DNA of 64,000 nucleotides from Actinopolyspora alba (GTDB lineage Bacteria > Actinomycetota > Actinomycetes > Mycobacteriales > Pseudonocardiaceae). Every line of letters starts with the position of its first letter. The first letter of the stretch is position 1. This document shows positions 51,534 through 60,609 of the stretch, piece after piece. The stretch covers positions 62,001-126,000 of the forward strand of contig NZ_FOMZ01000011.1 of assembly GCF_900112765.1 (NCBI RefSeq). Direction: 5' to 3'. Both the position numbers and the translations under genes were made by a program. The notes under the pieces are model-generated. The model worked only from the letters and a program-made list of their open reading frames with translations. It was not told the origin of the DNA and did not search any database.

Positions 51534-53954
51534 TCATTTTTCGGCGTGCTCCAGCGAGAACACGGCGGTCTCGCCCGGACCCAGCATCACCGTGCGGGAG
51601 CCACAGGCGCACCGGATCGGCGACTTCCCGCTGCCCGGCGCGGTGCGTACCGCCGCTGTCCGGCCGGTGACGGTGATGTCGACCGGGTGGCCGCGGAATC
51701 GGATCGCCAGCTCCAGCGCGCCGAGCTCCTCGGGCCAGAGCGGATTCAGCACGAGGGTGTGATCCCGTACTTCGATGCCCGCGAAGCAGCGTTGCAACAG
51801 ATCGATGCTGCCCGCCATGGCCGCGAGATGGATCCCCTCGGCGGTGGTGCCCCGTTGCACGTCGTGCAGATCACCTGCGAGCACGTTGTCGAAGAACTCC
51901 AGCGCCTGACGTCGGTTGGCGCGGGCCAGTACCCAGGCGTGGACCACGGCGCTGAGCGTGGACCCGTGGCTGGTACGTCGAAGGTAGTAGTCGATGTTGC
52001 GCGGGATCGTGTCCCGAGGCATCGCGTAGCCCAGCGTGGTGAGCAGTCTCTCCAGCTCCTCGGCCGAGAGCAGGTAGAACAACATCAGTACATCCGCCTG
52101 TTTCGACGCCCGGTAGTGATTGGGGGAGTCGTTCTCGGCTTCCAGGATCCGGTCGAGTCGGCTGATGTCGCCGTAGCGGTGTCGGTAGTCTTCCCAGTCC
52201 AGTTCCGCCAGCCGTTCGTAGCCCTCGAACTGGCTGATGATCCCGTCGTCGTGGAAGGGGACGTACATCCGCCGTGAGAGGTGCTTCCACCGGTCGGTCT
52301 CGCTGTGGTCGAGATCGAGCTGGTCGGTGAGTTCGGCTCGGCGCGTGTCGTCGAGCTCGTCCAGGGTTCGCAGCGCGGTGCGGCACAGCCACGCCGTCAT
52401 GACGTTGGTGTAGGCGTTGTTGTCGATACCCGGAGAATCCCGGTCCGGGTAGCCGGTGTGGTACTCGTCCGGCCCCACGATCCCGTTGATGGTGTAGCGG
52501 TCGCGTCCGTGTTCGTAAGTGGCCAGCGACGCGAGGAACCGGGTGGTCTCCAGTATCGTTTCCGCGCCCTGCTCGGCGAGGAACTCCTCGTCTGCGGTGG
52601 ACTGGTAGTAGTGCCACACGTTGTGGGCGATCGCGATGCCGATGTGACGTTGCAAATGCGTGTGATCGGCCAGCCATCGTCCCGAACGCGGGTTCAGGTG
52701 CCACGACTGGCTCTCCTCGCGCCCGTTGCTGCCGCTCTGCCAGGGAAACATGGCGCCGGACAGTCCCGCTCGCCTCGCCGCGCGCCGTGCCCGCGGCAGC
52801 CTGCGGCAGCGATAGCGCAGCAGTGCTCGGGCCACCCGCGGCATGCGCAGCGTCAGGGTCGGCAGCACGAACAACTCGTCCCAGAAGACGTGGCCCCGGT
52901 ACGCCTCGCCGTGCAGCCCGCGGGCCGGGACACCCACGTCCAGGTCCGCCGTGTTCGGCGAGACGGTCTGCAGCAGGTGGAACACGTGCAGCCTCACCGC
53001 CTGCCGGGTGGCCGCGCTCGTGGACAGCCCGCAGCGGAAGGTATCGCCCAGCCGGGCCCAGGCCGCGACGTGGGAGCTCAGCAGTTCGTCGAAGTCCTCG
53101 GCCTCGCGGGCGGCCTCCACCGCCTCGGAGACCGGCTCCACGATCGCCGAGTCCCGCGAGGTGTGGAGCGCCACGATCTTCTCGAGCCGTACCTCGTCGA
53201 GCCGGTTCGAATCGACGGTGAACTCCTGGAAGACCGCCTGCTCGTCGTGAACCGTTCGGCCTCCGCCCGCCAGCGGTACCTCATCGCGGAACAAGCGGGA
53301 TCTGGCCGCCTCGGCCACCCGGATGTCCGATCCCGAGGTGCGTGCGTGCAGCACCACGAGGTTCTCTCCGACCTCGTTGCCGTGGGTGTCGACCAGATGC
53401 CGCCCGTTCAGTTCGCCGTAGCGTTCCACACCGTGGTTGCCGACCCGCCCGTCCAGGCCGCAGCGGAACGTGATGGTTCCTGACCAGTCCTCCGGCACGA
53501 GCGTGGTCTCCAGTCCCGCCAGATGAGGTCGGCTCATGTGCACGAACCGGCGCTGCACCATCCTGGTGGTTCTCCCCGAGCCGTCCCGCAGGCGCGCCCT
53601 GCGTACCAGGATCCCCCGTTCCAGATCGAGTTCCTGTTCGTGCTCCAGCGGCTCCACCACCGTCGGCCCGAGCCAGGGGCCGTCGTCGATGCGGAAGGTC
53701 AGCGCCAGCCAGTTCGGCATGTTGACCAGCGACTCGTGTTCCAGTTCCCGCCCGGACACCGTCGAGGTGATCCGGTTGTAGCAGCCCGCCACGTAGGTTC
53801 CCGGGTAGTGCACGCCGTCGTCGTCGGCCTCGGGCGCGCTCCCCCTGGTGGCGAAGTAACCGTTCCCCAGTGTGCAAAGCGCTTCCCGCCGCTTCTCGTC
53901 GGCCGGGTCGAAGTCGGTGAAGACGAGTCGGTGTGGACTCAGCGGATCGTTCAT
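51534..53954 (-). CDS. GH65 family glycosidase/phosphorylase
   Basis: Protein of 806 residues of the family that contains maltose, trehalose and kojibiose phosphorylases. An N-terminal beta-sandwich (EALCTLGNGYFATRGS, YNRITSTVSGRELEHESLVNMPNW) precedes an (alpha/alpha)6 barrel. The catalytic acid lies in INGIVGPDEYHTGYPD, followed by IDNNAYTNVMTAWL. The phosphate-binding region KQADVLMLFYLL and RRTSHGSTLSAVVHAWVLA support phosphorolysis. Start ATG 53954. A beta-phosphoglucomutase/OtsB fusion gene lies 126 bp upstream on the same strand, so the two should act on trehalose or maltose. The exact substrate is open. Confidence 0.92.
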   Translation of the reverse strand: MNDPLSPHRLVFTDFDPADEKRREALCTLGNGYFATRGSAPEADDDGVHYPGTYVAGCYNRITSTVSGRELEHESLVNMPNWLALTFRIDDGPWLGPTVVEPLEHEQELDLERGILVRRARLRDGSGRTTRMVQRRFVHMSRPHLAGLETTLVPEDWSGTITFRCGLDGRVGNHGVERYGELNGRHLVDTHGNEVGENLVVLHARTSGSDIRVAEAARSRLFRDEVPLAGGGRTVHDEQAVFQEFTVDSNRLDEVRLEKIVALHTSRDSAIVEPVSEAVEAAREAEDFDELLSSHVAAWARLGDTFRCGLSTSAATRQAVRLHVFHLLQTVSPNTADLDVGVPARGLHGEAYRGHVFWDELFVLPTLTLRMPRVARALLRYRCRRLPRARRAARRAGLSGAMFPWQSGSNGREESQSWHLNPRSGRWLADHTHLQRHIGIAIAHNVWHYYQSTADEEFLAEQGAETILETTRFLASLATYEHGRDRYTINGIVGPDEYHTGYPDRDSPGIDNNAYTNVMTAWLCRTALRTLDELDDTRRAELTDQLDLDHSETDRWKHLSRRMYVPFHDDGIISQFEGYERLAELDWEDYRHRYGDISRLDRILEAENDSPNHYRASKQADVLMLFYLLSAEELERLLTTLGYAMPRDTIPRNIDYYLRRTSHGSTLSAVVHAWVLARANRRQALEFFDNVLAGDLHDVQRGTTAEGIHLAAMAGSIDLLQRCFAGIEVRDHTLVLNPLWPEELGALELAIRFRGHPVDITVTGRTAAVRTAPGSGKSPIRCACGSRTVMLGPGETAVFSLEHAEK

Positions 53955-54080
53955 GACCGTGTCCCTCGTGGGCACAGCGGCGGAGCAACGCACCCGAACC
54001 CGCGTGGCGATCGGTCACCACGCGACGACGGGATTACCCGGTGAGGGTAGCCGGCCGGATTCCGAGACGCCGTTTCGAAC

Positions 54081-55646
54081 TCAACGGATCCCACCCGCAC
54101 GGTTCGAGGCGATGTGCCCCAGCACGTCGGTGAGTTCGTCCTGACCGTCGACCACATAGTGCGCCCAGCTGAGATGATCGGCATGTTCCGAACTGCGCAC
54201 GAATATCCCGACACCGCTGTCGTGGACCACGCGCAGCGCGTCCTCGTCCGTCCGGTCGTCGCCCGCGTAGAACACGACGAAGCCCGAGTCGTTCGCCGCG
54301 GCTCTCACCCGCTCCAGCAGCCGGTGCAGCGCGGCGCCCTTGTCCCAGGCCACATTGAGCACGATTTCGATCACCCGGCGCCCGGTGGTCGGTTTCACCG
54401 TCTCCCGGTCGGCCGCCGCGTCGTACACCGGCCTCGTGACGTCCTCCACCTCCTCGTCCGCGACACCGCGATAGTGCACCGCCAGCGCGAACCGCTTCCG
54501 CTCCAGGAAAATCCCCGGCGTGACGAGTTGGTTTCGCAGCCGGGCCTCGATGGCGTCGAGATCGTCGACACCGGCTTCGCCGGCCCCGTGCACGAACACT
54601 TCACCGCCAGGTGCGGCCAGTTCGAAACCGTGGTTCCCGCCGTACCAGAGCTCGGACAGCCCTACCTTCTCCCGCACGTCGCACAGATCGCGACCGCTGA
54701 TCACGGCCACTGTCGAGCACCCGGCGAGTCTTCGCAGCACCTCTCGACCGCGGTGAGGCAGCTTGACTTCGGACGGGGTGTCGGCGATCGGTGCCAGCGT
54801 GCCGTCGAAGTCCAGTGCCACCAGCAGCGGTGCGGTGCCGAGCCGTCCGACGATCCGGTCCCGGTGCGACACGGCAGCGGGTAGCGTCCTGATGTCCCGT
54901 GGCTCGGTGGCCTCCTGTACCGCTACATCGAACAGAGTTGTGACCACCTCGTCCGCCCCGGAGGAAAGCAGCGCCTCGGCATGACCGGTACGGTCCACTC
55001 CGATCACCCACCCGAACCCACCGGCTCTGCCCGCGCGTACCCTGGCCTCCGCGTCCTCCAGCAGAACGCACTCCGACGGTTCGGCTTCCAGCAGCCGAGC
55101 TGCCTCCAGGAAGATCGCCGGGTCGGGTTTGCCTGCCAACCCGAGCTCATCCGCCCGCAGTCCGTCGAGAACGACGTCGAACAGTTCGCCGAGGTCCGTG
55201 TGCCGCAGCGCCCACTCGCAGTTGCGGCTGGCCGAGACGAGCGCCGTGCGCGTCCTCCGCTGCCGCAGGGAATCGAGAAGTCCACGAGCGTCCTCGTGAA
55301 CCCGAACACCGTTCGCCTCGACGAGTTCGCGGAAGTAGGCGTCCTTGCGGTTACCCAGACCGTGCGCGGTGTTCCGCTCGGGCCCGTCGTCGGCGTAGCC
55401 CAGCGGTATCTCGATCCCCCGGGAGCGCAGCAGTGCCAGCACGCCGTCCGTCCGGCGTTTGCCGTCCACGTGACGCCGGTATTCCTGCTCGGTGAAGCGA
55501 TCGTGCGCTCCCGACGAGGTCGTTCGAGTCGCCAGGTACTCGTCGAAGAGCCGTTGCCACGCCGCGAAGTGCACCCGGGCGGTGTCGGTGACCACACCGT
55601 CCATGTCCAGCAGTGCCACCTCGTACCTGGCCGGATCGATGTTCAC
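54081..55646 (-). CDS. beta-phosphoglucomutase-like/trehalose-6-phosphate phosphatase fusion
   Basis: Protein of 521 residues made of two HAD enzymes. The N-terminal half (1-235) has DMDGVVTDTA, LVSASRN, GKPDPAIFLEAA and LLEDAEARV, as in beta-phosphoglucomutase. The C-terminal half (~260-510) has LDFDGTLAPIADTP, VISGRDL, KGAALHRLL and GDDRTDEDAL, as in OtsB. With the GH65 gene downstream it could release glucose-1-phosphate from a disaccharide and convert it to glucose-6-phosphate, and dephosphorylate trehalose-6-phosphate. I recall M. tuberculosis OtsB1 (Rv2006) as one ~1327-residue protein joining all three parts; here they form two genes. Confidence 0.92.
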   Translation of the reverse strand: MNIDPARYEVALLDMDGVVTDTARVHFAAWQRLFDEYLATRTTSSGAHDRFTEQEYRRHVDGKRRTDGVLALLRSRGIEIPLGYADDGPERNTAHGLGNRKDAYFRELVEANGVRVHEDARGLLDSLRQRRTRTALVSASRNCEWALRHTDLGELFDVVLDGLRADELGLAGKPDPAIFLEAARLLEAEPSECVLLEDAEARVRAGRAGGFGWVIGVDRTGHAEALLSSGADEVVTTLFDVAVQEATEPRDIRTLPAAVSHRDRIVGRLGTAPLLVALDFDGTLAPIADTPSEVKLPHRGREVLRRLAGCSTVAVISGRDLCDVREKVGLSELWYGGNHGFELAAPGGEVFVHGAGEAGVDDLDAIEARLRNQLVTPGIFLERKRFALAVHYRGVADEEVEDVTRPVYDAAADRETVKPTTGRRVIEIVLNVAWDKGAALHRLLERVRAAANDSGFVVFYAGDDRTDEDALRVVHDSGVGIFVRSSEHADHLSWAHYVVDGQDELTDVLGHIASNRAGGIR

Positions 55647-55818
55647 AACCTCATGATGGCTCTCCTACCGTGACACCGCAGACCGTTCGGATCGGGCACG
55701 GTGGTCGCACAACCCTCCCGCCGGGGCGGGCGTCCCACGAGTGCCGAGCGAATCGGTGCGTGGTGCACGGGGCTCGGTCGCGGCGGCATCCGTACGTGTC
55801 GGTACGAGGAGTGGTTCG

Positions 55819-56136
55819 GTGACCGGGACTACTGGTGGATCGGGAGAGAAGCGGCTACCCGAGGATTTTCCGCCCATGATGTACCTGCCGTGCGAGACGC
55901 ACGTGGCTCGGGCGGAGGACGCCGTGGTGCAGCTGCGCGAACTCGACGACGGCAGGCTGGTGCTGCCCGTCTACTCGGCGCTCGACCGGCTGCACTCCTG
56001 TTGTGGAAGGCGACAACCCTGGTTGGTCATGCCCGCCACGCAGTTGGGAAAACTACGGCGGATCGCCTACTTCGATCTCGTGGTGCTCGACATGGACATT
56101 CCCGAGGAACAACGTGTCCAGGAGGTGAACCGGTGA
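55819..56136 (+). CDS. small SAV_915-like protein, first of Esp-like operon
   Basis: Protein of 105 residues with MMYLPCETHVARAEDAVVQLRELDDGRLVLPVYSALDRLHSCCG, which fits the SAV_915/SseB-like family often found beside WXG genes. Start GTG 55819 has GAGGAG 7 nt upstream. The stop overlaps the next start by 4 nt (GTGA). No catalytic motif; a chaperone-like or structural role near a type VII substrate is a guess. Confidence 0.72.
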   Translation: MTGTTGGSGEKRLPEDFPPMMYLPCETHVARAEDAVVQLRELDDGRLVLPVYSALDRLHSCCGRRQPWLVMPATQLGKLRRIAYFDLVVLDMDIPEEQRVQEVNR

Positions 56137-56420
56137 GTTCCGGTTTCCGAATCGACCCGGTGATTCTGGAAGAGATTACCGGCACCCTGCGGCAGGCGGG
56201 TGACGAGCTGCACCGCACACGCGCCACGGCACCCGCCGAGCCGGACGCGGGTGAGGCACGCACCCCTGTGGCCGCACTGCTCAACCAGCTCGTCGAAGAA
56301 GCGGAACGGCTCTCGGCCACCGCCTCGGCGGCCGGTGACGCGGTGGCCGACAGCGCGGCCGCCTACACCGAGGCCGATCGACGGGCACGCGAAGAACTCC
56401 CCGATTTACGAGGGCAGTAG
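56133..56420 (+). CDS. WXG100/EspC-like small protein
   Basis: Protein of 95 residues, almost wholly helical: GFRIDPVILEEITGTLRQAGDEL, then two amphipathic helices with heptad-like Ala/Glu spacing. This suits ESX secretion-associated EspC/WXG-type proteins, although the W-x-G turn is absent. It is coupled to the upstream gene by a GTGA overlap and lies 3 bp before the larger substrate gene. It may be that protein's partner for secretion. Confidence 0.7.
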   Translation: MSSGFRIDPVILEEITGTLRQAGDELHRTRATAPAEPDAGEARTPVAALLNQLVEEAERLSATASAAGDAVADSAAAYTEADRRAREELPDLRGQ

Positions 56421-56423
56421 GAC

Positions 56424-57587
56424 ATGCCTATCCGGACCACAGTGACCGGTGACCCCTCCGCCGTGTTCGCCGCGGCCGAGTGGATACGCGGCACGCTGGC
56501 CAGAGCGGTAACCGACACCGCCGACCGGGTGTTCACCGCCCGCAACCGGGCGGACTCCGGCTGGCAGGGCACGGCGGGGGAGGCGTTCCGCGACACGTTG
56601 ACCCGAGGGGGACAGCTCGCGGACGAGCTCGTCGGTGACGCCGACGGGATAGCCGCCAGGTTCGACGAGGTCGCCGCCAGTCTGCGGTGGACCCAGCGGG
56701 AGATGCGTCGCATCCGTACCGAAGCCGTGGCGGCGGGACTCCCGGTCACCGAGCGCACGGTGGAGGAGCCTGGTCCCCTGCCACCCGATCCCGGCCCCGC
56801 ACCCATGGGGAGCGCTGCGACACCGGACGCGCTGCGGGCACACGCCGAGGCCGTGACCGCGAGGCAGAATTTCGCGGCACGGCAGCGGGTGTACGAGAAA
56901 CTGCGTGTCGAGGCCGAGGTCGCGCACGCGGAGTGGAGTGCCACCGGTGCCGACATCAACAACACGGCAGGGCGATTTCTCCGGAAGAACTGGCCCACCA
57001 TCGGCAGCTCCGTGGTCGCGGCCGGTGAGAGCGTCGCGAACTACGACCGGTCCATCAAGTCCGCCCAGGCCGGGATGCTCGGTGACGAGGCGGCGCTGCG
57101 CGGCAGCTGGGCGGAACGCGCTTGGCGTGCCGGTAACCGGGGCGAGTTCGAACGCCTGCTCGGCCGGTCCGAGAAGTACGCCACCCGGGCGAGCACCGCC
57201 TCGGACGACGTGGCCGCCTACGGCAAGACTATCGGCAGAGCGGGGCTGGCATTCAGCGGTGCGCTGACCGTCGGAGCGGTTGCCTACGACATGTCCAACG
57301 GCGAATCGGCGGCCCAGGCGGTTTCCTCCAACGGGGTCGGGCTGGCTTCCTCGGTGGTCGTCAGCTCGGCCGTGTCGGGAGCGTTGGCCGGGACCGCGGT
57401 GGGCGGTCCGGTCGGGTTCGCGGTCGGTGCCATCGCCGGTGTAGCCGCCGGTGCTATCACCTCGGGAGCCGTGGACCACGCCTTCGAGAACGGCAGTGAC
57501 GATGTCGGGCGGTTGGCCGACGACGCGGGTGAGGTACTCGACTCGGGGGTCGACGACGCACGGGGCATCGTCAGCGGACTGGTCTGA
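56424..57587 (+). CDS. putative type VII secretion substrate with glycine-zipper segment
   Basis: Protein of 387 residues. Residues 1-110 are a helical hairpin with SGWQGTAGEAF (W-x-G motif near 48), the hallmark of WXG proteins. A second helical part runs to ~280. Residues ~311-346 are a long hydrophobic Gly/Ala-rich stretch (SGALAGTAVGGPVGFAVGAI) of glycine-zipper type that could insert into a membrane. The C-terminus is acidic. No enzyme domain is seen, and no EccC/EccD secretion genes lie nearby. It resembles polymorphic toxin scaffolds, but the toxic function is inference. Confidence 0.75.
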   Translation: MPIRTTVTGDPSAVFAAAEWIRGTLARAVTDTADRVFTARNRADSGWQGTAGEAFRDTLTRGGQLADELVGDADGIAARFDEVAASLRWTQREMRRIRTEAVAAGLPVTERTVEEPGPLPPDPGPAPMGSAATPDALRAHAEAVTARQNFAARQRVYEKLRVEAEVAHAEWSATGADINNTAGRFLRKNWPTIGSSVVAAGESVANYDRSIKSAQAGMLGDEAALRGSWAERAWRAGNRGEFERLLGRSEKYATRASTASDDVAAYGKTIGRAGLAFSGALTVGAVAYDMSNGESAAQAVSSNGVGLASSVVVSSAVSGALAGTAVGGPVGFAVGAIAGVAAGAITSGAVDHAFENGSDDVGRLADDAGEVLDSGVDDARGIVSGLV

Positions 57588-57640
57588 GCCGCCCTGTTCA
57601 CATGTCCCCGAAGCGGCTCGCCGGGGCGTATCCTGGCCGA

Positions 57641-58114
57641 GTGATCCCTTCGGAGACCGGGTGCCGACTCGGTGGGAGTGCCGAGGCCGATGAGATAGCC
57701 GGACTGCTCGACCGTTTCCAGCTCGAGTTCGACGAGTTCACCCCGGGCGCGGGCCCGCTCGCCGAGCGGATCCGCGCTCACGTCGCGTCGGAGATCAGTG
57801 TTTTCGTGCTCGCCGAGCCACGTCACGTGGGTGTGGCCCAGCTGCGGTTTCGCGATCACCTGTTCACCGCGAAGCCGGTGTGTCTGCTGGAGGAGTTCTA
57901 CGTGGTGCCCGAGTATCGCGGGAGGGGATACGGAGCAGCTGTCCTGGGTGGCGCGATCCACCTCGCCCGGCAGCGTGGCGCGGCCACGATGGAGCTGGGC
58001 ACGGCCCAGAACGACACGGCGGCACGGAACCTGTACGAGAAGTACGGTTTCACCAACCTCGAACGCGAAGGCCGTCCGGAGACGCGGCTGCTGTACTACG
58101 AGCGCGAGCTGTGA
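57641..58114 (+). CDS. GNAT acetyltransferase
   Basis: Protein of 157 residues. The acetyl-CoA loop is VVPEYRGRGYGAAVLGGAIHLARQRG (R-G-x-G-x-G/A), preceded by the VGVAQLRFR strand and followed by NDTAARNLYEKYGFTNLEREG. The substrate is unknown. GTG 57641 follows a -10-like TATCCT by about 6 bp, which suggests a leaderless transcript; ATG 57602 is the alternative. It is separated by 53 bp from the Esp-like operon. Confidence 0.88.
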   Translation: MIPSETGCRLGGSAEADEIAGLLDRFQLEFDEFTPGAGPLAERIRAHVASEISVFVLAEPRHVGVAQLRFRDHLFTAKPVCLLEEFYVVPEYRGRGYGAAVLGGAIHLARQRGAATMELGTAQNDTAARNLYEKYGFTNLEREGRPETRLLYYEREL

Positions 58115-58220
58115 GCCCGCTTCTTCGCCGGACCGGCGCCTGTGGCCCTTCCGGAGACCAGTAGTCCTGGCGTGTATCGGCCCGTCCGCGTCGAACCCGA
58201 CTCGCGCGGCCTCGGCCGCT

Positions 58221-59060
58221 TCAACGGTGCCGTGTGCCCCGCTCCGCCAGCACAGCCCGGTAACCCGCTCGGTAGTCGGGATAGGTGAACCGGAACCCCG
58301 ATTCGAGGAGTCGATCGTTGCGGCAGCGCTTGCCCGCTCCGCCCGGTGCCGCTGAGTCACGTACGGCCGGAGGGGCCGTGCCGAGCTCCTCGGCGAGGAA
58401 GCGCAGTATCCGGGCGCGGTCGACCGGTTCGTGGTCCACGCCCATGTAGACCGGTGCCGGGTTCTCCACCGCTGTCGTGAGATGCACGATGGCCGAGGCC
58501 GCGTCGTCGCGGTGGATGCGATTGGTGTACCTCGGGGTGGACTCGACAGTGGCGGTGCCGTCTCGTACCCGGTCGATCAGTGAGGTACGGCCGGGACCGT
58601 AGATCCCCGCCAGCCGCAGAGCTATCGCCTCGGGAAACCTGCTGTGCAGCCTCTCCTCGGCAGCCACGAGCATCTCGGCCGTCGCCGAGCCCGGGGCGGT
58701 CGGGGTGTTCTCGTCGACCACGCCGTCGATGTCGCCGTAGACCGCCGTCGACGACACGAACAGGATCCGTGGCCGGACTCCCGTCTCGTCGATCGCGTCG
58801 AGAACGTTGGTCAGACCGTCGAGATACGTCGAACGGTAGCCCTCGGCCGTGCGTCGATCGGCGGTGAGCACGATGACGACGATGTCGGTGTCGCCGGGCA
58901 CGGATGGACGCTCTCGGGTGAGATCCACGGCCTGCCCCCCGATGTTCTCGGGAAGCAGGTCCGGAGTGCGTCGCAGACCGAGCACGCGGTGTCCGGCGGC
59001 CGCGAAACGCAGGCCGGCCTCCGTCCCCAGATCACCACATCCGGCGAGCAGCACCCTCAT
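58221..59060 (-). CDS. NAD(P)-dependent epimerase/SDR (YeeZ-like)
   Basis: Protein of 279 residues of the extended/atypical SDR group. GCGDLGTEAGLRFAAAGHRV is the dinucleotide motif, ILFVSSTAVYGD supplies Ser and Tyr, and IALRLAGIYGPGRTSL and NRIHRDDAASAIVHL follow as usual. The typical YxxxK lysine is not in place after SSTAVYGD, as in other YeeZ-type members. Substrate unknown. Confidence 0.88.
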   Translation of the reverse strand: MRVLLAGCGDLGTEAGLRFAAAGHRVLGLRRTPDLLPENIGGQAVDLTRERPSVPGDTDIVVIVLTADRRTAEGYRSTYLDGLTNVLDAIDETGVRPRILFVSSTAVYGDIDGVVDENTPTAPGSATAEMLVAAEERLHSRFPEAIALRLAGIYGPGRTSLIDRVRDGTATVESTPRYTNRIHRDDAASAIVHLTTAVENPAPVYMGVDHEPVDRARILRFLAEELGTAPPAVRDSAAPGGAGKRCRNDRLLESGFRFTYPDYRAGYRAVLAERGTRHR

Positions 59061-59173
59061 CGTCGTCGCTTTCGATCGTCGTCAACCGGTCACAAGCCTG
59101 TCGGTACCGTTCGACACCTCACGGACGAGCGGACCTAGCACCCGAAGCATTCGTGAATGCGCGAGCGGGCGGG

Positions 59174-59929
59174 TCACCTCGTCGTGTCGGTGCTCGCGGG
59201 ACCGACCGCCTCACTGATCATACGCTCGGCGACTTCGCGCAGTTTGGTGTTGCTGCGCTGGGAATAGTCGACCAGGGTGGCGAAGGCCTTCTCCGCGCTG
59301 TAGTTGTGCAGCACCATGAGAATGCCCTTGGCCTGTTCGATCATCGGACGCGACTCCAGGGCGGTGCGTAACTGCTCGGTGAGCCTTCGAGTGGCGAGGT
59401 AGCGCTGCCAGGTGCGCAGATAGCCCTCGATCGCGGTGGTGTAGAGGTCCAGCACGGTCGCGTCCAGCTCGCGGTAGCCGTGATCCCGTCGCGAGTAGAG
59501 GTTCATCGCCCCCTGGTACTCGTGGTCTATGAACAACGGCGCGGACAGGTAGCTGCCGAGCCCCGCGTCGGTGGCCGCGCTGGTGAACTCCGGCCAGCGC
59601 TGCTTCGCCTCCGTGAGTTCGACCCGGACGATTTTTCCGGTTTCGGCTGAGTGCAGCGAGGGGCCGTTGCCCACCCGGTACTGCTCGGCGTCGACCTCGA
59701 TCACCGTCTCGTCGGTGCAGACGAAGGTCTCCGGCCCGTCCTCCCGATGCAGTGTGATTCCGGCCATGTCCACATCCGGTACGGCTCGCAACACCTGCCG
59801 GCACACCCGATTCAGCAGTTCCTCGAGTTTCTCCTCGCGCTCCATGGAGTCGGTCACGGTTTCCAGGGCCCCGGTGATCTCCTCCAGCTGGGCCTGCCAC
59901 TCCGTGTCCTGCGTCGGATACTGCTGCAT
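59174..59929 (-). CDS. GAF-ANTAR antiterminator protein
   Basis: Protein of 251 residues. A short coiled coil (EEITGALETVTDSMEREEKLEELLNRV) leads to a GAF domain (~20-165; MAGITLHREDGPETFV, YLSAPLFIDHEYQGAMNLYSR). The C-terminal ANTAR domain (~185-240; ALESRPMIEQAKGILMVLHNYSAEKAFATLVDYSQRSNTKLREVAERMI) binds RNA hairpin pairs to prevent termination. Such proteins are frequent stress regulators in actinomycetes. The next gene on the same strand upstream encodes a STAS protein, 158 bp away. Confidence 0.93.
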   Translation of the reverse strand: MQQYPTQDTEWQAQLEEITGALETVTDSMEREEKLEELLNRVCRQVLRAVPDVDMAGITLHREDGPETFVCTDETVIEVDAEQYRVGNGPSLHSAETGKIVRVELTEAKQRWPEFTSAATDAGLGSYLSAPLFIDHEYQGAMNLYSRRDHGYRELDATVLDLYTTAIEGYLRTWQRYLATRRLTEQLRTALESRPMIEQAKGILMVLHNYSAEKAFATLVDYSQRSNTKLREVAERMISEAVGPASTDTTR

Positions 59930-60087
59930 TCGGGCCTTCCTTACCGTGAGCTAGCCGAAGGCGATCCTACTTGTGCGGCCATGATGCTCCCGGGCGAACC
60001 GCGTGCTCTCGGCACACGACGTTCCACGCGGACGTGGGAGTCCCGTGGCAGCGGAGCCAACAGTCGGTCACACGGTTGCGGTTCCCG

Positions 60088-60609
60088 CTACCGCTCGCCG
60101 TTCGACAGGATTCCGGCGGAAGCGGCGGCACCGGTGGAACCGACCCCTTCGGGCACGCGTGCGGCCGGGACGGTTTGCAGCGCCGATGTCACCGTCGGAT
60201 GACTCTCCACGACGGCGCCCAGACCCGCTTGCCACACCGCTCGCCGAACCGCGTGCGTGTTCACAACCAGTCGCAACAGCATACCCCGGTTGAAGGCCTG
60301 GGAGTGAGCGTAGCGTAACAGTTCCAGGCCGGAAACGTTCAGGAAATCCACGGCGCCGAGATCGATCACCAGGAGTCGGGCCGTGGCCGACAGCCGAGGA
60401 AGGAGTACGTCCCGGAACCGTGTCACGGTGGTGGAATCCACCTCGCCGACAGCGGTGAGCAGAATGGTGTTCGGGCCCGGTCGCGCGATTCGCAGCCGCA
60501 GCCTTTCGGACTCCTCGGCCGGCTCCTGCCAGGCCGGTTCGGACGCCGGAGGTGTTCGGCGGTCCGCCCCGGCGGAAACGGGGTGTTGTTCGAACGGATT
60601 CGGTGTCAT
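60088..60609 (-). CDS. STAS-domain (anti-anti-sigma-like) protein
   Basis: Protein of 173 residues with a disordered N-terminus and a STAS domain (~45-145): ILLTAVGEVDSTTVTRFRDVLLP and LLVIDLGAVDFLNVSGLELLRYAH, in which the Ser of NVSG is the usual phosphorylation site. It would release a sigma factor from an anti-sigma kinase elsewhere in the genome. GGAGGAG precedes ATG 60609, which decides the start against a frame open to 61020. Next to a GAF-ANTAR gene, it suggests a stress-response cluster. Confidence 0.9.
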   Translation of the reverse strand: MTPNPFEQHPVSAGADRRTPPASEPAWQEPAEESERLRLRIARPGPNTILLTAVGEVDSTTVTRFRDVLLPRLSATARLLVIDLGAVDFLNVSGLELLRYAHSQAFNRGMLLRLVVNTHAVRRAVWQAGLGAVVESHPTVTSALQTVPAARVPEGVGSTGAAASAGILSNGER

